From a virus, in IMG/VR virus record IMGVR_UViG_3300030098_004232, positions 1-48,754 of that record: DNA of 48,754 bases, one strand, 5' to 3'. Of the stretch, positions 1 through 9,140 are shown in pieces (position 1 is the stretch's first letter; every line of letters starts with the position of its first letter). A program made the translations under genes and the position numbers. Below the pieces are notes generated by a model that had not been told where the DNA came from, made no database searches, and saw only the letters and a list, made by a program, of their open reading frames with translations.

Positions 1-1002
1 TACTCCCGCATTACGTGCAAGGTCTTCTAACTCTTTTACTATTTCTTGTGTTCTTCCAAGTATGAGCCAGTCACCACCTGATTGACTAATCATGTCTACA
101 ATATCTAAAAATGATGAGTGAGTTCTTATATGTCCTTCTTTACTTGATGGTAAAAATTCTTTTACAACTCTCGGCTTAATCATGTCGGAAATGTAACCAC
201 TAAAATCATGTACGACTTTTGGTATTCTATGTGATTGTTTTAAAATATAATTACGACCTGGAAACTCTATATAATCTTTTACGTTTGCACCATTCCATTC
301 AAATATTGCTTGGTCATCATCTCCTGCAATATAAACTCTTTCAGCTCTTGCTGCTAGTTTGTAAACCATTCGCCATTGAAGTGGTGTTAGATCCTGCGCT
401 TCATCTATAATTAAAACTTTTAGATAAGGAGCTTCTTCGTTATCAATAAAGTGAGTAATCATATCTGTAAAATCAACTCGGTGGTCTTGTTTAAATAATT
501 CATACTGTTGATAGATTAATTGAAATTTAGGAAGAGTGGCTCTTTTAAATTGCTCATCTACAAATTGTTGTTCAGGGGTAATTAATTTGTTTCTTGATTT
601 ATCGTAAACTCTTAAAGACCAATCGTTAAATACTCTTACACCATTGTAACTTTCATATGCAGGACGTGCCATTCCTAAATTTTGTGCAAACTCAACCATA
701 TCTATTTCCGGATCTAAGACAGGAACTTGTTTTCTAAACTTACGACAAAAGCTATGAATAGTTCTAAAGTTTGAAAGATCTTCATCATCACATCCAGGAA
801 ACTTTTTGTTAGCTCTGTTTCTAGCTTCGTTTACAGCTTTGTTTGTAAAAGATAAATAAGCTATTTCTCTCGGCTGAACACCTTTGTTAAACCATTTATC
901 TAATCTATTTAACAACGTGTAAGTTTTTCCAGTTCCAGGTGGACCAAAAATTTTAATTGTTTTCTTTTTCAAAAGGTGCTTTTTTTCTTTGGAAAATGAC
1001 AT
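1..1002 (-). CDS. UvrD/Rep-family SF1 DNA helicase (partial, C-terminus off the window)
   Basis: An open frame of 334 codons runs from an ATG at 1002 off the left edge without a stop. The SF1A helicase motifs occur in order: Walker A GPPGTGKT (residues 20-27), motif Ia FTNKAVNEARNRA, motif Ib FRTIHSFC, Walker B IIDEAQDLTPLQW, motif III GDDDQAIFEWNGA and motif IV KQSHRIPKVV. These fit a UvrD/PcrA-like 3'-5' translocase that unwinds DNA during replication or repair. The ATG lies inside the 3' end of the primase gene (50-base overlap), and the Walker A motif sits about 20 residues in, which is usual for the family and supports this start. Only the N-terminal part is present, so motifs V and VI cannot be checked. 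Confidence 0.93.
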   Translation of the reverse strand, partial: MSFSKEKKHLLKKKTIKIFGPPGTGKTYTLLNRLDKWFNKGVQPREIAYLSFTNKAVNEARNRANKKFPGCDDEDLSNFRTIHSFCRKFRKQVPVLDPEIDMVEFAQNLGMARPAYESYNGVRVFNDWSLRVYDKSRNKLITPEQQFVDEQFKRATLPKFQLIYQQYELFKQDHRVDFTDMITHFIDNEEAPYLKVLIIDEAQDLTPLQWRMVYKLAARAERVYIAGDDDQAIFEWNGANVKDYIEFPGRNYILKQSHRIPKVVHDFSGYISDMIKPRVVKEFLPSSKEGHIRTHSSFLDIVDMISQSGGDWLILGRTQEIVKELEDLARNAGV

Positions 1003-2485
1003 TCGATCTTTCTATGACTGGCGCATCCATTTTTTTACATAGCCAAACATATTTTAGTTTTAATTTATCGTAGTAATCATGTTTAGTACAACCATTCTTT
1101 TTGAGCATACTAATAATTTCAAATTTTTTAGCTGACTTATCGGATTTTTTTATAAATCTTTCAAAGGTTCTATATTTGAATACAATAATTTTTTCATGTA
1201 GATACCACATCTCAGCTTCTACTTGTGATGCGTTATCTGCTTGCTGAGTCTCTTGTGTAAATTGGATCATAGTATCCTTGAATTCTTCTTCTGCTTCATT
1301 GCTTTCATCATAACCCTCAATAGGTTGTTGCATGGACTTGAGCTTATTTAAAAAAACTCTATAATCTTTGTCCTTAACTTTTTGCCAAACAATGTCTGCT
1401 TGATCAAATAATTGTTCAGACAACAGCTGTTGTTGGTTAAGTTGTTTTCCTGTAAGCTCTACTGTTTTTTTATCTATCGTTAAAAAATAAATTGGTGGTT
1501 TTGTTTTTAATACTTGAAACGAATCTATGGTTGGTAAATAATCTACACTATCAATTCCATATTTTAATTCTTTACACACAGCAGAATTACAATGATTTTT
1601 TAGAGGAGCATCTGTGCATTTGTATTGATATTCTTTTTTTTCATATTGAGATATAAGTGCTTGTACCTCTCTCGCTGGTAGCGGTTGATTAAAACCTTCG
1701 TTTCTTTCCCACACTTCCTTTTGCCATCCTTCAGGATTTCTTTTCTTAGCAAGGGTTGCAAAACCTGTCAGAGCATTATTTCTAAAACCATCAGCACAAC
1801 CATTTCTAATTAAGGCTTGAAGACATGGTGGAAATTGATCAAACTCATCTTCGATTGGAAAGCCATCGGAAGCAATTTTTATATCTTCAAAAGTCTTTTT
1901 GTTTATTCTAAATTTTTGAACCCAAACATAAAACTCATGTATTGGTATACCCATACCATTGTCATAAATAGCATGACGCGTGGTTCTAGCTGCTTGTTGG
2001 TATGGAATGTTAAGCCAGTTACCAAGGTCATTTTTATGTACCATAATTTTTCTTTGTTTTGGAAATATCTCACACCCTGATAAACCAAGATCGGCTGCTA
2101 TCTCATGTAGTTTATCTATCATGTCAGAAGCAGACACTGGTTCAATTGTGTGAATAAATAAATGCATTCCACCAGATTTTGATCTGTAAGGAACTAAGGG
2201 ATAATTCTTTTTTCTAAATTGTTTAATTAATGATTTGTAATCTAAATCGTATTTGTCTACATCAATACAACCCCATATACATGTATTGTCAGATCTAATT
2301 GGTATGATACCTAGATTAATTTCTCCGTTTAAATGTTTTTGAAATAGTTCGTCAGTGACAGGGCCACGTTTAGTTGTGGCCCTACCTTTTTCCTTACCGG
2401 TCTTGTTGTCTCGCTCGCCATTGAGATAATACTCACCGTAAGCAACATCAAGTCCGCTGAAAAGCTCCTTGAATTTGTGCAACAT
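953..2485 (-). CDS. Archaeo-eukaryotic-type primase (AEP, TOTE-primase-like)
   Basis: A 510-residue protein resembling the archaeo-eukaryotic primase fold. The acidic motif WGCIDVDKYD (D75, D77), the SGGMHLF motif (residues 104-110, with H108) and EIFPKQ (139-144) match the three catalytic blocks of AEP-type polymerases, especially those named after TOTE conflict systems. Downstream, FPPCLQALIRNGCADGFRN (from about 218) resembles the helical primase C-terminal region. C221, C290, C299 and C304, with H298, could form a metal or Fe-S site. It likely makes primers for phage DNA replication. It starts with a TAATG overlap on the preceding gene, and the partial SF1 helicase follows. A repair or conflict role is possible, but the replication-gene context favours a primase. 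Confidence 0.82.
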   Translation of the reverse strand: MLHKFKELFSGLDVAYGEYYLNGERDNKTGKEKGRATTKRGPVTDELFQKHLNGEINLGIIPIRSDNTCIWGCIDVDKYDLDYKSLIKQFRKKNYPLVPYRSKSGGMHLFIHTIEPVSASDMIDKLHEIAADLGLSGCEIFPKQRKIMVHKNDLGNWLNIPYQQAARTTRHAIYDNGMGIPIHEFYVWVQKFRINKKTFEDIKIASDGFPIEDEFDQFPPCLQALIRNGCADGFRNNALTGFATLAKKRNPEGWQKEVWERNEGFNQPLPAREVQALISQYEKKEYQYKCTDAPLKNHCNSAVCKELKYGIDSVDYLPTIDSFQVLKTKPPIYFLTIDKKTVELTGKQLNQQQLLSEQLFDQADIVWQKVKDKDYRVFLNKLKSMQQPIEGYDESNEAEEEFKDTMIQFTQETQQADNASQVEAEMWYLHEKIIVFKYRTFERFIKKSDKSAKKFEIISMLKKNGCTKHDYYDKLKLKYVWLCKKMDAPVIERSNVIFQRKKAPFEKENN

Positions 2486-3309
2486 TAGAATGGTCGACCA
2501 GCTGGTTTACCTTCTTGTTGTACAGGATTCGCTCCTGGGTTCGCGGTTGCGGTTTCTTGCTCATACTTCACATTAACATTGCCTTTTAGACAGCTGTCAT
2601 AGAAACCCATTGCAGCATCAAGTGTCATTTGATTCTGTACAGGTCCAATGTGAGATATCTTCCAACCATACCATGTGCCCTTTGCATTTTTTTCAAGCAC
2701 AGTAGTTAGTAAATATCTTTGCGTGAACATAGCAGGAGTATAGAACCCCTTACCGTCTGATCGTTTTTCTTTTACACTTCTCATCATAGAGTTCCACATC
2801 TTAGATTTTTTTCTTTGAGTGGCTTTCATACTCATGAGAGCAGACTCTTGAGGAACACCCTCTGATACTCTTATCACAAAGTGCGATGCAGTTTCTTGAA
2901 CATAGTTACCATTTGGTAATCTGTCTAAGTTCTGATCATCTCTTGTAGTCTGCGCAAGAATATTAGAATCAGCTGAATGAGTAGCAGCTGGTGCATTAGC
3001 ACCTTCCTGCCTATCAGGCCATTCTAAATACTCAAGCTTGTAATAACAAGGAACAACTTCAATACCCTTAGTTCCATCAAACAGATCTTGTGTTACACTG
3101 TTAAAGATCATGCCTGGTCTTGCTTCAGGTATGAAAGCTGGATCGCCTTGAGTTACTTGTGGAGACAATTGACCAAGCACCTTAAGAAAAGGTAGCGCTA
3201 GATCCTTTGCACCCATTTGCTCAAACCCCTTGTCTGCTAGATCTTCTCCAACAGATGCAATAGAAAAGTTTGGCTTAACTGTTACGTTTCCGTTTTTCGT
3301 TTTCGTCAT
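2485..3309 (-). CDS. Conserved phage protein of the replication module, possibly DNA-binding
   Basis: A 274-residue soluble protein with no catalytic motif that I recognise. The N-terminal third contains a segment (about residues 34-95) of the type LPFLKVLGQLSPQ, then RPGMIFNSVTQDLFDG, then VVPCYYKLEYLEWPDR. I recall this pattern from unnamed proteins beside replication genes in other phages. The C-terminal 30 residues are Ala/Gly/Pro/Gln-rich and end in Phe, loosely like the tail of a single-strand-binding protein but without its acidic run. It lies between the primase and a coiled-coil protein, with TAATG junctions on both sides. A single-strand DNA-binding or recombination-accessory role is a guess from position only. 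Confidence 0.6.
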   Translation of the reverse strand: MTKTKNGNVTVKPNFSIASVGEDLADKGFEQMGAKDLALPFLKVLGQLSPQVTQGDPAFIPEARPGMIFNSVTQDLFDGTKGIEVVPCYYKLEYLEWPDRQEGANAPAATHSADSNILAQTTRDDQNLDRLPNGNYVQETASHFVIRVSEGVPQESALMSMKATQRKKSKMWNSMMRSVKEKRSDGKGFYTPAMFTQRYLLTTVLEKNAKGTWYGWKISHIGPVQNQMTLDAAMGFYDSCLKGNVNVKYEQETATANPGANPVQQEGKPAGRPF

Positions 3310-3875
3310 TATATTTTCTCTTTTGTTTTGATTTTCGTTCTATTAGCCACATAGATACTAAACAAATCGGCAGGTAATGTTACACCTGCTTCGGTTTGTT
3401 CCCTTACGAACTGCTTAAGTTGCATGGCGTTCACTTCTTGTTTTTGAACGGGTCTATAGTTTGCTTTAGTCAAAAGCTCCAGAACGTGTTGAGCCTTTGC
3501 ATCATCACCAGCAGTGAAAGATACTCCAACATTGTTACGAATCAAGTCTGCATGATTGTTATCACGCAACCATTGGAACGCCTCTTCTTGACGATCTTTT
3601 GATATTCTTGCTCCATAAAAAGGAGTTACCTTTACTGAGGTTCCGTCAGCCAAATCAAGTGCCGATACACCTGCTTCTGTCATAAGATTAGGAATTGTTT
3701 CTTCTGAGAGAAATAACGCATCTTTTTTCTTCTTCTTTAATTGTTCTTCTAAAATTGTTATTTCGTTCTCTGTTTCCTGAAGCTCAGTACACTTCGCAGA
3801 TATCGTTTTGATTTGTTCGTCCGATGCTTGTATGTAAGCACCTGACACTTTTTGTATGTCTAGTTGTTTTACCAT
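3309..3875 (-). CDS. Coiled-coil protein of unknown function, replication module
   Basis: The open frame extends up to 3935, but the internal ATG at 3875 has a strong Shine-Dalgarno sequence (GGAGG at 3885-3881) and is preferred, giving 188 residues (MVKQLDIQKV...). The N-terminal third is a Glu/Lys-rich predicted coiled coil (from about residue 25 to 55, including a run of five Lys). The rest is globular, with a KVTPFYGARISKDRQEEAFQWL segment and a C-terminal helix-rich part. Similar proteins occur in marine podovirus-like genomes without a known role. It is the first gene of the leftward replication transcript and lies head-to-head with the plus-strand SNF2 helicase. It could be an accessory nuclease inhibitor or recombination factor, but nothing in the sequence shows this. 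Confidence 0.62.
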   Translation of the reverse strand: MVKQLDIQKVSGAYIQASDEQIKTISAKCTELQETENEITILEEQLKKKKKDALFLSEETIPNLMTEAGVSALDLADGTSVKVTPFYGARISKDRQEEAFQWLRDNNHADLIRNNVGVSFTAGDDAKAQHVLELLTKANYRPVQKQEVNAMQLKQFVREQTEAGVTLPADLFSIYVANRTKIKTKEKI

Positions 3876-3880
3876 AACGA

Positions 3881-3920
3881 CCTCCGCTGCTGAAAATAAA
3901 CTATTGATTTTTAAAGTCAA
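3881..3920 (-). promoter_or_regulatory. Candidate leftward sigma70-like promoter and ribosome-binding site
   Basis: On the minus strand, TTGACT (3920-3915) and TATTTT (3898-3893) are separated by 16 bases, close to a sigma70 promoter. GGAGG (3885-3881) follows directly and leads to the ATG at 3875. The predicted leader would be only about 11 bases. This is the one divergent intergenic space in the window, where a leftward promoter is expected. The call rests on pattern alone. Confidence 0.35.
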
Positions 3921-3940
3921 GTATTTTATTACCATGGGAG

Positions 3941-5365
3941 ATGGTAACTAAATATAATTTTAAGACAAAACCTTTTGCGCATCAATTAGAGGCATTAGAA
4001 AAATGTTGGGACCAAAAAACATATGCCTTATTTATGGAGATGGGCACTGGTAAAACTAAAGTTTTGCTAGATAATATTGGTGTTTTAAGATCACAAAAGC
4101 TTATAAATGGTGCATTAATAATAGCACCTAAATCAGTATATACAGTCTGGCATAATACAGAAATACCAAAACATTTGAATGTAGAATATGACGTTTTATT
4201 ATGGAAAAGCACCATGGTTAAACAAAAATTAGTAAATTTTATGCAAAAACCTTCGATAAAGCTTAAAATTTTTGTAATGAATGTAGAGGCTTTGTCTGGC
4301 GACAAGGGCTCATTTTGGGCAGAAACATTTTGCAACTTACACGATGCTATGGTTGTCGTAGACGAATCAACGTGTGTAAAAAATTATCAAGCAAGAAGAA
4401 CTAAAAACATTATTAAATTAAGAAGAAGATCTAAATATAGAAGAATATTATCTGGATTTCCTACACCAAAAAATCCATTAGATTTATATACGCAATGTAA
4501 TTTTTTAGATCCAGCACACTTAGGTTTCAATTCCATTGTAGCTTTTAGAAATAGATATTGTTATTTCGAAACTTTATTTTTAGGTGGTAGACAAATTAAT
4601 GTGCCTGTTGGTTTTACAAATTTAGCAGAGATAGAAGCAAAACTGAAAAACTTTGCATATAGAAAAACAAAAAAAGAATGTTTAGATTTACCTGAAAAAA
4701 TTTATACTAAAAGAATTATTCAGCTTACTGATGAACAACAAAAATTATATGACGACATCAGGCTTCAAGCCAGAGCCCATTTACGAGATCAAGAACTTAC
4801 AGTTACAAACGTTGTAACAGAAATTTTAAGACTACATCAAATAACTTGTGGTTATTTTAAATCTAGAGAGGGCGAAATACTTAATGTCAAAAATAAAAGA
4901 TTAGATGCACTTGTAGATATTTGTGAGGACACAGATCAAAAAATAATTATCTGGTCAACTTATGTTTATAATATAGAACAAATTAATAGAGAACTTACAA
5001 AAAAATTTGGAGTCGAATCTGTTGTAACTTTTTATGGTGCCACATCATCAGAACAAAGGACTGAAGCAATAGAAAGATTTCAAAACGATCCAAAATGTAG
5101 ATTTTTTGTTGGTAACCCAGCTACTGGAGGTATGGGTATAACTTTGACAAAAGCTGGAGTAGTTGTTTATTACTCAAATAGTTATAATGCAGAGCATCGG
5201 GTACAGTCGGAAGATAGAGCGCATCGAATTGGGCAAGATCAAAAGGTAACTTACATTGATTTTGTCGCTGAAAAAACAGTTGATGAAAAAATATTAAAGG
5301 CTCTAGACTCAAAATTTAAACTTTCTGCAAAGACTCTTGGCGAGGTTGTGCGTGATTGGTTTTAA
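3941..5365 (+). CDS. SNF2-family DEAD/DEAH-like helicase (SF2)
   Basis: The only gene on the plus strand, 474 residues. SF2/SNF2 motifs are complete: Walker A MEMGTGKT (residues 32-39), motif II DEST (141-144, in place of DEAH), motif III LSGFPTPKNP, and in the second RecA domain a GGMGITLTKAG segment followed by motif VI SEDRAHRIGQ (423-432). At under 500 residues it is a minimal two-lobed core without accessory domains. Related small SNF2 proteins are common in phages and are thought to remodel protein-DNA complexes or assist replication and recombination; the precise role is unknown. The start at 3941 has a purine-rich GGGAG immediately before it, with no normal spacing. Its 3' end overlaps the convergent nuclease gene by 50 bases. 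Confidence 0.92.
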   Translation: MVTKYNFKTKPFAHQLEALEKCWDQKTYALFMEMGTGKTKVLLDNIGVLRSQKLINGALIIAPKSVYTVWHNTEIPKHLNVEYDVLLWKSTMVKQKLVNFMQKPSIKLKIFVMNVEALSGDKGSFWAETFCNLHDAMVVVDESTCVKNYQARRTKNIIKLRRRSKYRRILSGFPTPKNPLDLYTQCNFLDPAHLGFNSIVAFRNRYCYFETLFLGGRQINVPVGFTNLAEIEAKLKNFAYRKTKKECLDLPEKIYTKRIIQLTDEQQKLYDDIRLQARAHLRDQELTVTNVVTEILRLHQITCGYFKSREGEILNVKNKRLDALVDICEDTDQKIIIWSTYVYNIEQINRELTKKFGVESVVTFYGATSSEQRTEAIERFQNDPKCRFFVGNPATGGMGITLTKAGVVVYYSNSYNAEHRVQSEDRAHRIGQDQKVTYIDFVAEKTVDEKILKALDSKFKLSAKTLGEVVRDWF

Positions 5366-6014
5366 ATTCTTCAACTCTTTTCCACCACTTATCTTTGTAT
5401 TCATCTAATTTACTTCCCGATAATTCAAATTCTTGAAATACCAAACCAGTTGAAGCCATTAGAATTGTGCCACCATCAATTTTACCATATTGTTTTTCGT
5501 GTGCACAAATATAAGCTGTAAGTTGAAGATAATAATCTTCTACCCATTCTTCTCTTTTGGGTTTATTTGTTTGTTTAAAATCCAGGATTGTAGGTTTTTT
5601 TCTGAATACTCCAACACAATCCATAGTCCCTGCATATTCGTTTGGATATGCTATATTTTGTTCTACTCCCCATACTTCATCTAAATAGATAAAACCCTTA
5701 GATATGATTAAATTAGCCATTTTATGAGCTATAGGAGCATCGTGGGCAGGCGTATCGAAGTTATTGGTATGCACGTACCTTTCAAGCATTTCATGCATCA
5801 CAGAGCCTCTTTGGGCTGCTTCTTTCATTACTCTTTCAGCTTCAGCCTCACCTACTCTTGCTCTCCATGCCTTGATTCCGTCAGAATCTACTTTAGTTTT
5901 TGACAAAATTGTGGTGACTGATGGTAATTTATCCTTACCATCTAGATAAACTCTTCGTCCCCGGTCCGTTGTCCGAGTGTATTGTTTGTAGTTGTATTTG
6001 TTTGTGACCTTCAC
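5316..6014 (-). CDS. PD-(D/E)XK nuclease (Cas4/RecB-like exonuclease)
   Basis: A 232-residue protein with the RecB/Cas4 nuclease signature: GSVMHEMLERY (H74), YAGTMDCVGVF (D132), TILDFKQTNK (D145 and K147) and YYLQLTAY (Q164 and Y168). These residues coordinate the metal and carry out hydrolysis in the family. N-terminal PSVTTILS also matches phage exonucleases of this type. The likely role is processing DNA ends during replication and recombination, or breaking down host DNA. No four-cysteine Fe-S cluster is visible, so it is not a canonical Cas4. The start is GTG with no convincing Shine-Dalgarno sequence, 13 bases after the upstream stop, so the start is uncertain. The last 50 bases overlap the oppositely oriented SNF2 gene. 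Confidence 0.88.
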   Translation of the reverse strand: MKVTNKYNYKQYTRTTDRGRRVYLDGKDKLPSVTTILSKTKVDSDGIKAWRARVGEAEAERVMKEAAQRGSVMHEMLERYVHTNNFDTPAHDAPIAHKMANLIISKGFIYLDEVWGVEQNIAYPNEYAGTMDCVGVFRKKPTILDFKQTNKPKREEWVEDYYLQLTAYICAHEKQYGKIDGGTILMASTGLVFQEFELSGSKLDEYKDKWWKRVEEFKTNHAQPRQESLQKV

Positions 6015-6027
6015 TAAGGAAGGATTA

Positions 6028-6231
6028 TCATAATGAAGTGTTAAGTAAAGAAAAAACTAGAGTGCAAAGACCTATTATTACACCCCCAGCTATACCTATT
6101 AGTATTCTTTCTATTCTAGTTACCTGAGATTGTAGCTCTTTAATCTTATCATGAGTTTGTTTTTGCATGATTCGACACAATTTTTCATGATTATCTATTC
6201 TGTTATGTGCTAGTTCTGCAGTTTTAGCCAT
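6028..6231 (-). CDS. Small membrane protein, XhlA/holin-like
   Basis: A 67-residue protein. Residues 1-42 form a charged, probably coiled-coil helix, and residues 43-63 are a hydrophobic segment (ILIGIAGGVIIGLCTLVFSLL) followed by a short tail. This layout resembles XhlA-type holin-associated proteins of phages and prophages, which anchor or help the lysis machinery. It starts with a TAATG junction at the end of the 969-residue protein. It could equally be a structural or superinfection-related membrane peptide; the family call is by layout only. Confidence 0.55.
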   Translation of the reverse strand: MAKTAELAHNRIDNHEKLCRIMQKQTHDKIKELQSQVTRIERILIGIAGGVIIGLCTLVFSLLNTSL

Positions 6232-9140
6232 TATCCTTGTCCCCTCCTACTTGCAATAGTATTTCCTAATGGATCAAAAGGAAATAATTGACTATAATCT
6301 ACGGGTTGTACTCCAGGTCCTGGAATTCTTAGCCCTTGTTGTCTTGGAAGAGTCGTAGGTGTTATTTTTTGGTTTTCAGGCATTGTGTTTACTGCTCTTG
6401 CCATCATAGCCTCTTCTTCCATGTTAGCTGGTAAACCTCCTATTTGTTGAGTAAGATATTCTATATCAGGTAACGTATCAACTGCTTTGATTGCTTCTTC
6501 TTCATTTAAACCAAGATACATATTCTCTTCATCTTTTTTATTCATGTTTAAATTTGTAAGAGGTTCAACTGGAGATTTTGTTTGATCTAGAATTTCAAAT
6601 ATTCTTCGCATTGAAGCGTCACTTTCATCAAACTTATAATCTTCTGGTACATAATCATTTAAAGTTTTGTTAGCAACTTTTGCTAAATGAAACCTTGTGA
6701 AGGTAGAAAATCCTCCAAAGTCACCAGGTCTTTCTAAAAAACTTTTGAAGGCTGAGTTAATTGTTTCAGCAGCATTTGGATTAGACAAAATTCTATTTGC
6801 TCTGTTACCTAAAATTAAAGTTAATGCCATTGGAAAGAATCCCATACCGTATGCACCAGCACCTACTGCAATGTTTGGACCTGATAAAACTAATCTTCTA
6901 GCTAAGAAAGTCGATGCCTCAGGTACTACGTAAGATTTTACCGCATCCATATAACTTAACAGATCATCATAATTTTTTAAAAGCTGGTTTGCTTTTTCTT
7001 GCCCAAAGATAATTCTCATTTGTGTAGCTGATGCTTCGTTTGGCAATACTAATTTTCTAAAAATATCTGCATCAAAGTAAACATTACCACCACCTAAATT
7101 TTTTGCTGGTAATCCATTGGGCATCAATAAATCATCAACAGTTTTGTAGGGTTGTCCTAACATTGCTTTTTGTTGTTCTTTTAATAAATAACTTTCAATC
7201 CAATCACCCATGGCATTTTTCTCAATAGGTCTAAATGACATTTGATAAGCGTTTCCTACATGCGCACCCCATAACTTTTGTAAACTTTCATTTCCTTCTT
7301 TTGAACCTTTTCTAACTAAATCTGTTCTAAAAGCTGTATTCCCTGATGCGTCCAAAAATGGAGTTACTTTATGAACATCTGAGTCTAAAAGTTTTTGCAA
7401 ATCTGTAATAGCTTCAAAACTCAAACCATTTTTAGTTTGAAAAATATTTCTACTTATTGTTTTTAACATTTCATCCTTGTAAGTATTTCCTGCTTTCTGA
7501 AAATTTATCATTTGTTTGTAGCTCAATGCATTTTGATCAAATGCAGCTAATTTTCTTGCAGTCAAAGATTCAAAAGTTTTTATGTTGTTTGCATAATATT
7601 CAAATGCATGTTCAATATTTTCTTTAAGTTCTAATTTTTTAGCTTGTGTTAATCCAGTTTCACCTACAGTGGTTTTAACTTCTGCTTGTACTAAATTACC
7701 TCCAGCCTCAATCATATCTTTCGTAGCTACATTTTCTCTCAGTGTAATTTGCCGTCCAGGTGACAAGTCCATTTTTGCAAAATCTTCCTCTAAAGCTTTT
7801 TGTAACTGCGTATAAATCATCTGACTTGGTTCATTTTTAGATAATTGAGCTGTTGATTTATTTAACATCGTTCTCAAGAAAGAATATTCTGAAATAGATA
7901 TAGGTCTATTTTTACCAGCTAATTCTGTATACGCTGCAATAAATTGACCAAAAGGTGTCGTCAAATCTTGTTCTTGTAAAAATGCTTTAAGTTCTGGTGG
8001 TGCCGTTGTATCTCTTTGTAATGCTTTAAAATATGCGTTTACGTTATTTAAATCTATTACTCTTGGATCTCCAAATGCTCTGGCTTGATTTAAAAATCTA
8101 TTAAAATTTATACTATTTATATTCATAAATTTTTCATAAGTTTTAAGAACTTGATTAGCAGCTCTTTCAGATGATTGTGCTGCAATAGCCAAATGCATAC
8201 CTGGCTGTAACTCAAATATTTTAGAAGATACATCGTTAAATTGTTTTATAGCTCCTAATTGAGCTTGCGCAGCTGGTCTTCCAATATAAGGTAATTGACC
8301 AAAAATCCTGTTTATACCTTTTAATATTTTACCCCCAATTGTATTAGGATCTGCCGCCATAATATACGTAAGTTTTAAATTATTTTTTTTAGCTATCTCT
8401 GCCATTGCTCTTGCATAAGGAGTTTCAAGACCAAACATTTTTCTCAAGCCATACATTGAACTGGAAGTCAAAGGACCTAATAGTTCTGCACCAGCGTTAA
8501 AAGTAAGGCCTACTCTAAAGTCATCTAGACTTCTTAACAAAGGATTCTTTTCCATCATATCTTTGTAAGTTACATCTCCAACTTTTTTCTTAAGGTCTAG
8601 TTGATCTCTTGCTATTTCATCAGCTAAATCATACGCAACACCTCCTGCTGAGTATCCCAAGGCTCCAGCTAAAGCTGCTCTCATTGCAGATTGTGCTGCA
8701 ACACTTCCACCCATACCCATGGCAGTTGCACCCACCTGTTTAATTCCAGTCACTGTTTTATTTAACAACGGATTTTTGAATGTAGATTTGATTTTGTTCA
8801 AATCACTTATAAATTTTTTAGGATTTAAAATAGCCCCTCCCAATCTTTTTCTGTCTAAAAATAAAGATGCAGCAAGAAACCCAATGTCAGTATACATTTG
8901 CACATTATCTCTGTTAACGTAATCAGATGTCATTTCAGAGATAGGATCTGCCACCATTCTTTTTTCTGCTGCAACAACTTTAGCTGCTTCGTTTTGTTTA
9001 TTTTCCATAACCTCTAAAGGAGGCACATCAATCACACCTTTTTCTTGTAAGGTTTCGATAAATACCTTTTGTTGAGCATTTAAATTTCTAAGATCTATTC
9101 TATTAGATTGAAGCAATGATTCTAATTCTTTTACATCCAT
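6231..9140 (-). CDS. Large internal-virion-like protein
   Basis: The largest protein in the window (969 residues). I do not recognise a named domain. It is mostly helical, with Gly/Ala-rich segments near residues 80-175 (including GLAASLF-type and AMGMGGSVAAQSAMRAALAGALGYSAGG-type stretches that could insert into membranes) and a further hydrophobic stretch near 755-785. The C-terminus is Pro/Gln-rich and ends in a flexible Arg-Gly-Gln tail. Size, helical character and position at the end of the virion module suggest an ejection or internal core protein like T7 gp15/gp16 in role, though no lytic transglycosylase motif is visible. It forms a TAATG-coupled pair with the 648-residue protein before it. 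Confidence 0.6.
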   Translation of the reverse strand: MDVKELESLLQSNRIDLRNLNAQQKVFIETLQEKGVIDVPPLEVMENKQNEAAKVVAAEKRMVADPISEMTSDYVNRDNVQMYTDIGFLAASLFLDRKRLGGAILNPKKFISDLNKIKSTFKNPLLNKTVTGIKQVGATAMGMGGSVAAQSAMRAALAGALGYSAGGVAYDLADEIARDQLDLKKKVGDVTYKDMMEKNPLLRSLDDFRVGLTFNAGAELLGPLTSSSMYGLRKMFGLETPYARAMAEIAKKNNLKLTYIMAADPNTIGGKILKGINRIFGQLPYIGRPAAQAQLGAIKQFNDVSSKIFELQPGMHLAIAAQSSERAANQVLKTYEKFMNINSINFNRFLNQARAFGDPRVIDLNNVNAYFKALQRDTTAPPELKAFLQEQDLTTPFGQFIAAYTELAGKNRPISISEYSFLRTMLNKSTAQLSKNEPSQMIYTQLQKALEEDFAKMDLSPGRQITLRENVATKDMIEAGGNLVQAEVKTTVGETGLTQAKKLELKENIEHAFEYYANNIKTFESLTARKLAAFDQNALSYKQMINFQKAGNTYKDEMLKTISRNIFQTKNGLSFEAITDLQKLLDSDVHKVTPFLDASGNTAFRTDLVRKGSKEGNESLQKLWGAHVGNAYQMSFRPIEKNAMGDWIESYLLKEQQKAMLGQPYKTVDDLLMPNGLPAKNLGGGNVYFDADIFRKLVLPNEASATQMRIIFGQEKANQLLKNYDDLLSYMDAVKSYVVPEASTFLARRLVLSGPNIAVGAGAYGMGFFPMALTLILGNRANRILSNPNAAETINSAFKSFLERPGDFGGFSTFTRFHLAKVANKTLNDYVPEDYKFDESDASMRRIFEILDQTKSPVEPLTNLNMNKKDEENMYLGLNEEEAIKAVDTLPDIEYLTQQIGGLPANMEEEAMMARAVNTMPENQKITPTTLPRQQGLRIPGPGVQPVDYSQLFPFDPLGNTIASRRGQG

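Noticed and set aside
953-6014. A TOTE-type conflict system
   Set aside because: The primase resembles that of TOTE systems, but the helicase and nuclease are separate genes inside a phage replication module, and no other diagnostic component is present.
5316-6014. Cas4 of a CRISPR system
   Set aside because: The nuclease motifs match, but the Fe-S cysteines of Cas4 are absent and no CRISPR array or other cas gene is seen.
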